A stretch of DNA of 5,002 nucleotides, taken from Bacillota bacterium (GTDB lineage: Bacteria; Bacillota_E; JAJZYS01; JAILZS01). The first letter of the stretch is position 1, and each line of letters starts with the position of its first letter. A program made the position numbers and the translations under genes. Location of the stretch: NCBI GenBank assembly GCA_021817625.1, contig JAKASY010000219.1, positions 1 to 5,002 on the forward strand, read 5' to 3'. The notes beneath the pieces were generated by a model. That model was not told the origin of the DNA, ran no database searches, and saw only the letters and a list, made by a program, of their open reading frames with translations. Shown piece after piece: positions 1 through 5,002 of this stretch.

Positions 1-135
1 CGTCATACACCACCGAACGGCCGAGCGCGACGGCCGGGAGCGGTGGGCGGCCGCCTGGGCTCCCGACCCGGCCACGGCGACTACGGCCGCCACCCCCAGA
101 GCCCTGACGACTCCGCGCCACGTTGGCGAGACCAT
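1..135 (-). CDS. Secreted protein of unknown function, N-terminal part only
   Basis: Seen: reading the minus strand from an ATG at 135 gives 45 open codons that run off the left edge with no stop. The product begins MVSPTWRGVVRALGVAAVVA and continues VAGSGAQAAAHRSRPS. This is a classic signal peptide: a short N-region with arginines, a hydrophobic core at about residues 9-22, and an AxA-type cleavage site around GAQA/AA near residues 26-29. A GGAGGG ribosome binding site lies 7 bases before the ATG, which fixes the start. The stretch after the presumed cleavage site is basic (HRSRPSRSAVRW) and ends in CMT at the window edge. Inferred: an exported protein, transcribed divergently from the propeller gene at 651. 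Too little of the mature part is visible to name a family. A membrane-anchored form is possible if the site is not cleaved. I am confident of the gene and its start, and have no view on function. Confidence 0.8.
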   Translation of the reverse strand, partial: MVSPTWRGVVRALGVAAVVAVAGSGAQAAAHRSRPSRSAVRWCMT

Positions 136-142
136 CGACTCA

Positions 143-148
143 CCCTCC
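143..148 (-). promoter_or_regulatory. Ribosome binding site GGAGGG for the gene starting at 135
   Basis: On the minus strand the hexamer GGAGGG is followed by the 7-base spacer TGAGTCG and then ATG. This is a near-perfect Shine-Dalgarno sequence at an ideal distance, and it is the best one in the window. It settles the start of the left-edge gene. Confidence 0.7.
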
Positions 149-636
149 AGCCATCCAGGCAACGGGGCCAGGAGCGATGCCACTTGCGGCCCTGGCCTAG
201 TCGTGGCGGCGCGAAGCCAGAGCCGACGTCACGTAATAGTTCGCACACAGGCGTCGGGGTACGGCCGCTCGCGAACCGACCGGCGCCCACTCGTGCGGCT
301 CTTGCGCCACCACGCGGATACCGCTGTGGCGCCGGTGCAGTGGTTTCCGTTATGCGTCTCGGCGGTCGGCTCGGCACAGGCTTCGCGGCCGGCCGAACCC
401 GTTGGGCAAGCGCTGACAACGCGGCCCGGGCGCCGGTCCGCAGTCGCGCACGACGACGAGCTTGACGGAGCCGCTCCGAACCGACCAACCTGCGCGCTCC
501 CGCGGTCCTGGCATGTATCCCAGGTCCTCCGCTCGCCAGAAGTCGCCTTCGTCCGCGGGCCGTCGTTGCCGCTGCCAACTTGCCCGAGCGCGGTGCCGAC
601 GCCAGGAGCGCACGAGCCGGGGGCGTAGCCTCGAAC

Positions 637-642
637 GGGGGG
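637..642 (+). promoter_or_regulatory. Possible G-rich ribosome binding site for the gene starting at 651
   Basis: A run of six G lies 8 bases before the GTG at 651. It can pair partly with the anti-Shine-Dalgarno sequence. It supports the GTG at 651 over the in-frame GTG at 642, which overlaps the G-run itself. The match is weak because no A is present. Confidence 0.35.
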
Positions 643-650
643 TGCTCCGC

Positions 651-2696
651 GTGGCCAGAACACGTCTCTTCCAGGGGTGGCGCGGCATCACCGCCGCGAC
701 GGGAGCGGCGCTTCTCACGGCGCTCCCTGTGGCGTCGGCCACCGGCACGGGGCGGGCACTGGCCGCTGGCGCGTCCTCGCTTCCGGTGACCGGGATGGCG
801 CGCGCCCAGATGGCTCAAGCCCAAGTCGCCCAGTACTCAGCGGTCTTCTTCCTGAGCGCCGCGCAGGGCTGGGTCGGCGGCTCCGTCGGAGGTGAGGGGG
901 TCGCCTGGATCACGGGGGACGGCGGGCGGACATGGAGCCAGGCGGTGATCGGCCCGGTTCAGCCGCTTGCCATGGATTTCGCCACCGCCACCGACGGCTT
1001 CGTCATTGGTCAGCCCATCGGCGATCACTGCCCGTCGAGCGGCTGCCCGAACGTCGTGTTCCGCACGACGAACGGCGGACGTACGTGGGGGGCTGTCTGG
1101 TCGGAGCCTCGCGCGGACAGCGCCCATCTCTTCCTCACCGCGATCGACTTCACCAGCCCGAACGCCGGATACGCCCTCGGCTATACGGACAGCTGCCGGG
1201 GCGGCCTCTCCTGCAACACGCACGTGTACCGCACGCTGAACGGCGGACAGACATGGCGGCCGCTGGACCTGAGCGGCCTCGTGCCAACCTCTATCCAATT
1301 CCTCGACGCGCGCCACGGCTACGTTGGCGGCTTCGCGTGCGCCGACCCCGGCTGTCGGGCCGCCGTCCTCACGACCACGGACGCGGGCGAGCGCTGGAGC
1401 GCCCGAGACTTGCCGCTTCCGCCCTACCCGATCAGCGTGGCCACGGTGGACGTCGACTTTGCCGATCCCGGGCATGGCTGGGTGCTTGCTACGCCGCCAG
1501 AGGGCGTGACGATGGGTGGCGGCTTCGGGCCCCTCCTGCGAACCGACGATGCTGGGCGGACGTGGCGTGAGCAGCAAGCCTCGTTTGCCTGGGGTGACGC
1601 GAGTCCCAGAGCCTGGGCGGGCTTCCCGAGCGGCCTCGACTTCGCCTCCCGCCGCGTCGGCTGGCTGGCCGTCGGCGCCGGCGCGGGCGGTGGCATGGGC
1701 GGTGTGGACGTCACGACCAATGGCGGTCGTGCCTGGACGCGCATCGGCGGTCGCGCGCTATGGTCCATCACGCAGGTCGCCGCGGCGGGAGCGAATCAGG
1801 CCTGGGCGGTGGGCGGCCCCAAGCTCGGTGGCCCGTCGTTCGTTATGCACCTGTGGTCCGACGGGCGGGCGAGGCAGGTTCTGCCGGCACTCGCGCCCGA
1901 CGCTGCCGTCGCCCTCGTCGGGCCTGACCATGCCATCGGCCTGGGCCTCCCGTCCGCGCCCGGTGCGGTCATGTTGCGCCAAGGCGGACAGACCCAATGG
2001 CAGCTCGCCGCCAAGCTGACGGGCGCCCTTCTGCCAACGAGCCTTGGCGCCAAGCGCCTCCCGTCTGGTGCCGTCGTGGCCTGGGCGGCCGCGGAGGTCT
2101 ACGGGTCCACGGCCTGGGCGATCTGGCAGAGCTCGAATGGCGGCCGCACCTGGCGCCAGGTGAATGTGGCGCGCCACGCGTGGATGGGCGTGCGCTTCTT
2201 CAACGCGAGGGACGGCGTGAGCGTCGAGAGCGGAAGCTTCGCCGGGACCTCGGCAGCCGCCCTGGCCACCACGCACGACGGCGGCCATGCCTGGCGAGCG
2301 GGGCCGAGCGTGCCGGTGGGCAGCGAGCTTATGGCCGCCTCCTTCGCATCGCCGGCCGTCGGATACGTGGTGACGTTTGACCAAGGTGAGTCCGTCTTCT
2401 CGGTATGGCGAACGACCGACGGTGGCCGGCGCTGGCGGACGCTTGGCACCCTGCCGTTCGGCGGCGGTGGCCCAGTCCTGCTCGACGCCACGGGTGGAGG
2501 CGCCACGTGGCTTCTCGTGAACAGCGATCTCTATCGGAGCACAGACGCGGGCTTGTCGTGGACCCGCACGTCCCTGGGCCCCGTAGGGATACGGGCGATG
2601 GCGTTCCTCGGTCCTGACCGGGGCGTGCTCCTCCTGGCTGGCGGCGGCCTCCTGAGGACCGTTGACGGCGGGCGCGTCTGGTCGCGAGAGCCGTAG
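651..2696 (+). CDS. Exported YCF48-like multi-repeat beta-propeller protein
   Basis: A 681-residue protein. The frame is open further upstream, but that extension is arginine-rich and unlike protein. The GTG at 651 starts directly before a signal peptide (basic MARTRLFQGWR, hydrophobic core about 12-30, AxA sites near 28-38). From about residue 62 the chain is a tandem array. Each unit has a strand motif like FxxxxxGYVxG, then an Asp-box such as TNGGRTW. Clear boxes start at residues 89, 140, 196, 243, 299, 356, 495, 542, 589, 631 and 671; degenerate ones are near 402 and 443. Known: this pattern is typical of YCF48/HCF136-like and BNR/sialidase-like beta-propellers, usually extracytoplasmic. 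Single YCF48 proteins have seven blades, so 13 units suggest two propellers. All six cysteines (127/132, 182/188, 230/235) sit as close pairs in repeats 2-4. I see no sialidase catalytic motif, membrane anchor or sorting signal, so it is probably a soluble secreted binding or assembly protein with an unknown partner. It stands alone on the plus strand, and no operon partner is visible. Confidence 0.88.
   Translation: MARTRLFQGWRGITAATGAALLTALPVASATGTGRALAAGASSLPVTGMARAQMAQAQVAQYSAVFFLSAAQGWVGGSVGGEGVAWITGDGGRTWSQAVIGPVQPLAMDFATATDGFVIGQPIGDHCPSSGCPNVVFRTTNGGRTWGAVWSEPRADSAHLFLTAIDFTSPNAGYALGYTDSCRGGLSCNTHVYRTLNGGQTWRPLDLSGLVPTSIQFLDARHGYVGGFACADPGCRAAVLTTTDAGERWSARDLPLPPYPISVATVDVDFADPGHGWVLATPPEGVTMGGGFGPLLRTDDAGRTWREQQASFAWGDASPRAWAGFPSGLDFASRRVGWLAVGAGAGGGMGGVDVTTNGGRAWTRIGGRALWSITQVAAAGANQAWAVGGPKLGGPSFVMHLWSDGRARQVLPALAPDAAVALVGPDHAIGLGLPSAPGAVMLRQGGQTQWQLAAKLTGALLPTSLGAKRLPSGAVVAWAAAEVYGSTAWAIWQSSNGGRTWRQVNVARHAWMGVRFFNARDGVSVESGSFAGTSAAALATTHDGGHAWRAGPSVPVGSELMAASFASPAVGYVVTFDQGESVFSVWRTTDGGRRWRTLGTLPFGGGGPVLLDATGGGATWLLVNSDLYRSTDAGLSWTRTSLGPVGIRAMAFLGPDRGVLLLAGGGLLRTVDGGRVWSREP
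915..2681 (+). repeat. Protein-level tandem repeat: about 13 Asp-box units
   Basis: Eleven good Asp-boxes and two degenerate ones are spaced 40-57 residues apart: 51, 56, 47, 56, 57, 46, 41, 52, 47, 47, 42 and 40. Two box positions, SDGRARQ near residue 402 and RQGGQTQW near 443, have lost most consensus residues but keep the spacing, so the array is continuous. At the DNA level only short pieces are shared, for example AACGGCGGAC at 1070 and 1239. The repeat is therefore old and diverged, not a recent duplication. Confidence 0.75.
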
Positions 2697-3030
2697 CCGA
2701 CATAAAGCCAGCGCTGGGCACCGCATGGCGGGACCGGCGTGGCGGTGGCACGAAGCGGCGTACGCGCCGACGAGCGGGGCTGGCCTGCGCCCTCGGCCCG
2801 CTGTTGGTCCTGCGGCTGACGGTGACCGCATTCACTCGGCGCCAGCGCCTCCCCGTCGAGGCGGCCACTATGTCGCGTGGGTCGCGCCGGACGCCGTGCA
2901 CGCCGCCATCGTGGACTTCATGGCGTCCGCTTGAACCGGCCCGCCGAAGAGTCCGCGCCGTGGGACCCTGCGTGCGTCTCGTGGCTGTCGCGTGCGCGTC
3001 AACGCCGAAGGGCAGCGGGCGCCTGGGCGG
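2697..3030. other. Region between convergent genes
   Basis: These 334 bases lie between the stop of the propeller gene and the stop of the minus-strand gene, so two transcripts should end here. I find no stem-loop followed by a T-run on either strand. A perfect 10-base palindrome, CCAGCGCTGG at 2708-2717, sits 11 bases after the propeller stop, but it has no loop and no U-tract. Apart from the possible disrupted small gene that ends at 2934, I see nothing in it; 2935-3030 shows no coding bias or structure I can support. Confidence 0.5.
2739..2934 (+). pseudogene. Possible small frame-disrupted coding sequence
   Basis: No single frame explains this stretch, but coding-like codon bias (G/C third positions, sensible residues) moves between frames. 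A frame from about 2774 to 2863 reads AGLACALGPLLVLRLTVTAF then TRRQRLPVEA, which looks like a membrane segment or signal sequence followed by a basic stretch. From 2863 the next frame reads GHYVAWVAPDAVHAAIVDF and ends MASA with a TGA at 2932-2934. Joining them needs a -1 shift at the GCGGCC at 2861-2866, equal to one missing G. A GTG at 2739 in the third frame (VAVARSGVRADERG) could be the start if a second -1 shift lies in the G-run at 2776-2779. The repaired product would be about 65 residues with one hydrophobic segment. No family is recognised and no good ribosome binding site is seen. The left boundary is a guess. The alternative is non-coding GC-rich spacer. Confidence 0.25.
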
Positions 3031-3816
3031 TCAGCGAGCCGGCCTTGCGCCCTCGGCCACCGCCTCCGCCCATGTGTACACGAGCGGCCCGGCAGCCGGC
3101 GCCGAAAGGGTCGCGCCGTGCGTCGCCGCGCCAATCGCCAGACGCACGGCCGACTGTGCGAAGGTTCCGACGTACACCGCAAGCGGGTCGAACATGCCGG
3201 CGAGCCCGTCATGGTGCTGCAGGATGACGTCCTCGGCGCTGGGGCAGGCCGCGGGGTCCGCGCGCGAACACGACGGCAGCGTCTGCAGTAGCCTGTTGTA
3301 AAGCCACTGGAACACCGCGCGGGCCGGGTCCCACACGCCGGACTCCGCGATGTCGAGCGCTCCCGCCGGCAGGCGCGGGCCGCGGCCCTCGACCAGCGCC
3401 TGAAGGTAGCTGCCAGAAGGGGCGGAGAGGCCGAAGTACAGGACCAGGCCTCGCGTGGTGCGCTCGAGGTCGACCAGGACGAACACCTGCTCCGCCGAGC
3501 TTAGGCGGTAGAAGTCACGCGGCAGCCGGAAGGGGGGCAGCGACTGCGTGCGGTGGAGAAAGAGAATGAGGGAGATCCACTGGGATTCCGGCGTCACGGT
3601 GACGGTCTTCGCCCTCGCCAACAACAGGACGGTGCCGCTGGGCCGCGTCAGACGAAGGGGCTCTGTTGGGACCGGAGGCGTCGCCACGTCCATGTACACA
3701 TAGGCCATCGCCGTCAGATACATGGGGTTCTTCCGGCGGCCGGGGACGATCATGAGAAGCTCGGGGCGGGTGACGGACACCGAGGCCCGGCAGGTCAGAG
3801 CGACCCGCCCTTGCAT
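3031..3816 (-). CDS. C-terminal part of a frameshifted secreted protein, unknown function
   Basis: From the ATG at 3816 the frame gives 261 residues ending at TGA 3033-3031. The protein-like part begins near VALTCRASVSVTRPELLMIV and stays well behaved to the end (SLILFLHRTQSL, VFVLVDLERTTRGLVLYFGL, AVFQWLYNRLLQ, GPLVYTWAEAVAEGARPAR). The frame is open upstream to 4122, but there it is arginine-rich shadow antisense-like text. The fragment has no signal peptide of its own, although the gene directly upstream has one and stops 22 bases inside this frame. The simplest reading is one gene of about 365 codons (3031-4127) broken by a -1 frameshift between about 3797 and 3820. The alternative is two translationally coupled genes: a GAGG lies 7 bases before the ATG. 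Cysteines at residues 183 and 191 form a close pair (C-x7-C); residue 9 would pair with the last cysteine of the upstream piece. I recognise no family, and no catalytic motif is visible. Confidence 0.7.
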   Translation of the reverse strand: MQGRVALTCRASVSVTRPELLMIVPGRRKNPMYLTAMAYVYMDVATPPVPTEPLRLTRPSGTVLLLARAKTVTVTPESQWISLILFLHRTQSLPPFRLPRDFYRLSSAEQVFVLVDLERTTRGLVLYFGLSAPSGSYLQALVEGRGPRLPAGALDIAESGVWDPARAVFQWLYNRLLQTLPSCSRADPAACPSAEDVILQHHDGLAGMFDPLAVYVGTFAQSAVRLAIGAATHGATLSAPAAGPLVYTWAEAVAEGARPAR

Positions 3817-4127
3817 CCGCTCGCCTCGGCCGAGAGGCCCGTGCTGCCGCCCCAGCCCACGCCTCCGATGCTCTCGTACTCCTTGCGCGTCAGGACGACC
3901 GCGAAGTTCGCCTTGGCGGAAGGCGTGTAGCAGACGGGGGTGGCTGCGCGGTCGAGCGGCGAGCGCAGGCACGTGGCGCCGACGATGGCCCGAAACGGGC
4001 TTCCCGCGAGGACGTTCGCCCCGGCGGCCGGCCGGGCCGAAGCCGCGTCTCCGGACGCCGCGAGCGACACTGCCAGACCCAGCGACGCGAGCACCGCGCC
4101 GGCGGCTCGCCAGTGAGTCCAACGCAC
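3795..4127 (-). CDS. N-terminal part of a frameshifted secreted protein, with signal peptide
   Basis: A GTG at 4127 opens 110 codons ending at TGA 3797-3795. The product starts MRWTHWRAAGAVLASLGLAV and continues SLAASGDAASA, a textbook signal peptide cleaved after about residue 31. An in-frame ATG at 4220 would add 31 residues rich in arginine before the signal, so I prefer the GTG; a G-rich stretch (GGCGGGG) ends 7 bases before it. The mature part has cysteines at 53, 66 and 105 and reads naturally up to SAEASGCKGG, then stops after two more codons. The sequence continues sensibly in the -1 frame as VALTCRASVSV. Adding one G to the GGG near 3804 would fuse the two pieces and give six cysteines in three close pairs (53/66, 105/113, 287/295). 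So this is probably a broken or mis-sequenced gene, not a real 110-residue protein. It lies 128 bases downstream of the right-edge propeller gene on the same strand, so co-transcription is possible. Function unknown. Confidence 0.7.
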   Translation of the reverse strand: MRWTHWRAAGAVLASLGLAVSLAASGDAASARPAAGANVLAGSPFRAIVGATCLRSPLDRAATPVCYTPSAKANFAVVLTRKEYESIGGVGWGGSTGLSAEASGCKGGSL

Positions 4128-4255
4128 CGCGCTACCCCGCCCCCTTCCGTCCCTCCCATCATGCAGCAATCGCTCCAGGGTTTGTCTGTTCCGGCCGCGC
4201 ACTGTCGGGCACGGGGCCACGAAAACTGCGGCAGCCGGCTTGTCCTACGGCGCTG
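4128..4255. other. Spacer between two same-strand genes
   Basis: These 128 bases separate the stop of the right-edge propeller gene from the GTG at 4127. It includes the only short A/T-richer run nearby, GAAAACT at 4221-4227. On the minus strand a GGAAC (complement of 4186-4190) is followed about 18 bases later by TTG, a loose resemblance to ECF-sigma promoters, too weak to call. I see no terminator hairpin, so read-through from the upstream gene is possible. Confidence 0.35.
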
Positions 4256-5002
4256 TCACAGGTCACCCAACGCCCCGTGATGCCAGCGCCGACCGCGTGC
4301 CCGCCGCCACCAGATGCTCTGCACCGTCGGCGCCAGAAAGGTGCCGGACAGGTCGATCACCGACACCGTGCCGGCCGGCGAGATCACGGCGACCTCATCG
4401 GCGGACGGCTTCGGTGGGGGGGCCCAGGCCTTCCAGCGCATGACCCCCGACAGCAGAATGAGCACCTTGCTGCCGCCCGCCAGATCCTCGGCTGCCTGGT
4501 CATACCCGGACGTGAGCACCCTACCCCCGGTGTCCATGGGCGCTATAGGCACGGCCGGTCCGGCGAACCACCGCGAGGTCCCATCGGGCAGGCTGTAGGC
4601 GCGGGCCACACGGCCGCCGTGCCCACCCTGCGTGACAAGCACCAGCGCCAGGTGACGGCCGGCGCCGCCCGGCGGCAGGGCTGCGATCACCACGGCGGCG
4701 TGGGGCAGGTACACCGCCCGCCACGGCGCGCCGGGCGCCGGGTTCCACAGCAGGTACGGAGCGTCGCCGCGCTGGGAGAGCGCTATCCACGCGCCCCTTC
4801 CGTCGGCGACGATGCCAGTCGGGTAGCTGCCGACGGGCAGTGCCAGGGCGGCTGGAGCGTCCGTGGCCGTGGTGCCGACCAGGCGCCAGGTGCGACCGCC
4901 GTCGTCGCTATGCCAGGCGGCCTTCATCATCATCCCGGCCGCGGGCGTCGACGTGGCCAGCAGCCAGACCGAGTGCCCGGCCGGCCCGAGTGCGAGATAG
5001 AG
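4256..5002 (-). CDS. YCF48-like/BNR-type propeller protein, C-terminal part
   Basis: The minus-strand frame is open from the right window edge to TGA at 4258-4256, giving 248 visible residues. The ATG triplet at 4933 (MMMK) is not the start: the 23 codons before it read LYLALGPAGHSVWLLATSTP in the same frame and continue into a typical blade. A clear Asp-box follows, HSDDGGRTWRLVG (visible residues 31-43). Later units are worn: VADGRGAWIALSQ resembles the strand motif, and LLWNPAPGAPW and LPDGTSRWF look like degenerate boxes. The end of the chain is VIDLSGTFLAPTVQSIWW plus a basic tail. No cysteine is present in the visible part. Known: such repeats form beta-propellers, commonly exported in bacteria. 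Inferred: a second member of the same broad family as the gene at 651, with its signal peptide and first blades outside the window. The partner is unknown. It may be co-transcribed with the frameshifted gene downstream. Confidence 0.82.
   Translation of the reverse strand, partial: LYLALGPAGHSVWLLATSTPAAGMMMKAAWHSDDGGRTWRLVGTTATDAPAALALPVGSYPTGIVADGRGAWIALSQRGDAPYLLWNPAPGAPWRAVYLPHAAVVIAALPPGGAGRHLALVLVTQGGHGGRVARAYSLPDGTSRWFAGPAVPIAPMDTGGRVLTSGYDQAAEDLAGGSKVLILLSGVMRWKAWAPPPKPSADEVAVISPAGTVSVIDLSGTFLAPTVQSIWWRRARGRRWHHGALGDL

Larger units (their letters stand above)
136..650. other. Divergent intergenic region between two secreted-protein genes
   Basis: These 515 bases separate the minus-strand start at 135 from the plus-strand start at 651, so promoters for both genes should lie here. 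Frames are open across it on both strands, but their products are arginine/proline-rich, low-complexity and lack consistent third-position G/C bias, so I read them as GC-rich shadows. The least GC-rich spots are around 229-241 (contains GTAATAG) and 346-356 (contains GTTAT). Neither forms a convincing -35/-10 pair. A TTGACG at 462-467 resembles a -35 box but has no -10 partner at the right spacing. I see no hairpin typical of a riboswitch or attenuator and no tRNA fold. At 515 bases it is long for a bacterial intergenic spacer, so an undetected small gene or RNA cannot be excluded. Confidence 0.5.

Noticed and set aside
233..238. TATTAC on the minus strand as a -10 box for the left-edge gene
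   Set aside because: There is only a partial match and no -35-like element at 16-19 bases upstream.
462..650. Upstream extension of the propeller frame from a TTG
   Set aside because: The 63 extra residues are arginine/serine-rich and would bury the signal peptide inside the protein; the GTG at 651 fits better.
81..824. Minus-strand open frame of 247 codons covering the divergent region
   Set aside because: Arginine/alanine-rich with no domain or ribosome binding site. It overlaps the signal-peptide gene at 1..135 on the same strand in another frame, and the propeller start.
2708..2717. Palindrome CCAGCGCTGG as a terminator
   Set aside because: It has no loop and no following T-run on either strand; a 10-base palindrome is not rare in sequence this GC-rich.
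1758..2831. Long minus-strand open frame (357 codons) opposite the propeller gene
   Set aside because: It is antisense to a gene with clear repeat motifs and codon bias, and its product is low-complexity and rich in arginine and proline. It is a GC-driven shadow.
2804..3301. Plus-strand open frame of 165 codons crossing into the minus-strand gene
   Set aside because: Only its first ~20 codons look coding. The rest is arginine/proline/serine-rich and lies antisense to the end of the 3031-3816 frame.
4240..4598. Plus-strand open frames opposite the right-edge gene
   Set aside because: They are antisense to a frame with an Asp-box and consistent coding bias, and have no motif of their own.
4931..4933. 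ATG as the start of the right-edge gene
   Set aside because: The frame is open to the window edge with propeller-like sequence before it, and the Asp-box starts only a few residues later, so this is an internal methionine run.

Overview
The window is very GC-rich (roughly 70% by eye) with a strong G/C preference at third codon positions. This suits a high-GC bacterium such as a Chloroflexota, Actinomycetota or deep-branching Bacillota lineage. No marker gene is present, so the taxon stays open. I see no rRNA, tRNA, CRISPR array, transposase or attachment site.

Layout from left to right: (1) 1..135, minus strand, the 5' end of a gene for a secreted protein that runs off the left edge. It has a clear ribosome binding site and signal peptide. 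(2) 136..650, a long intergenic region between two divergent starts. (3) 651..2696, plus strand, a complete gene for a ~681-residue exported beta-propeller protein built from about 13 Asp-box/YCF48-like repeats. (4) 2697..3030, a region between convergent genes holding what looks like a frame-disrupted small coding sequence. (5) 3031..4127, minus strand, an unrecognised secreted protein split by a -1 frameshift into two overlapping pieces (3795..4127 and 3031..3816). (6) 4128..4255, a short spacer. (7) 4256..5002, minus strand, the C-terminal part of a second YCF48-like protein whose 5' end lies beyond the right edge.

The unifying theme is export. Three starts inside the window (135, 651, 4127) are followed by signal peptides. 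Two products are Asp-box propellers, which are usually extracytoplasmic in bacteria. Cysteines in both larger exported proteins come in close pairs, as expected for disulfides formed outside the cytoplasm. No enzyme, transporter or regulator is visible, so the shared function cannot be named. The most unusual points are the probable double propeller with cysteine-clamped hairpins in three successive repeats, and the frameshifts at G-runs, which may be either real gene decay or base-calling errors.
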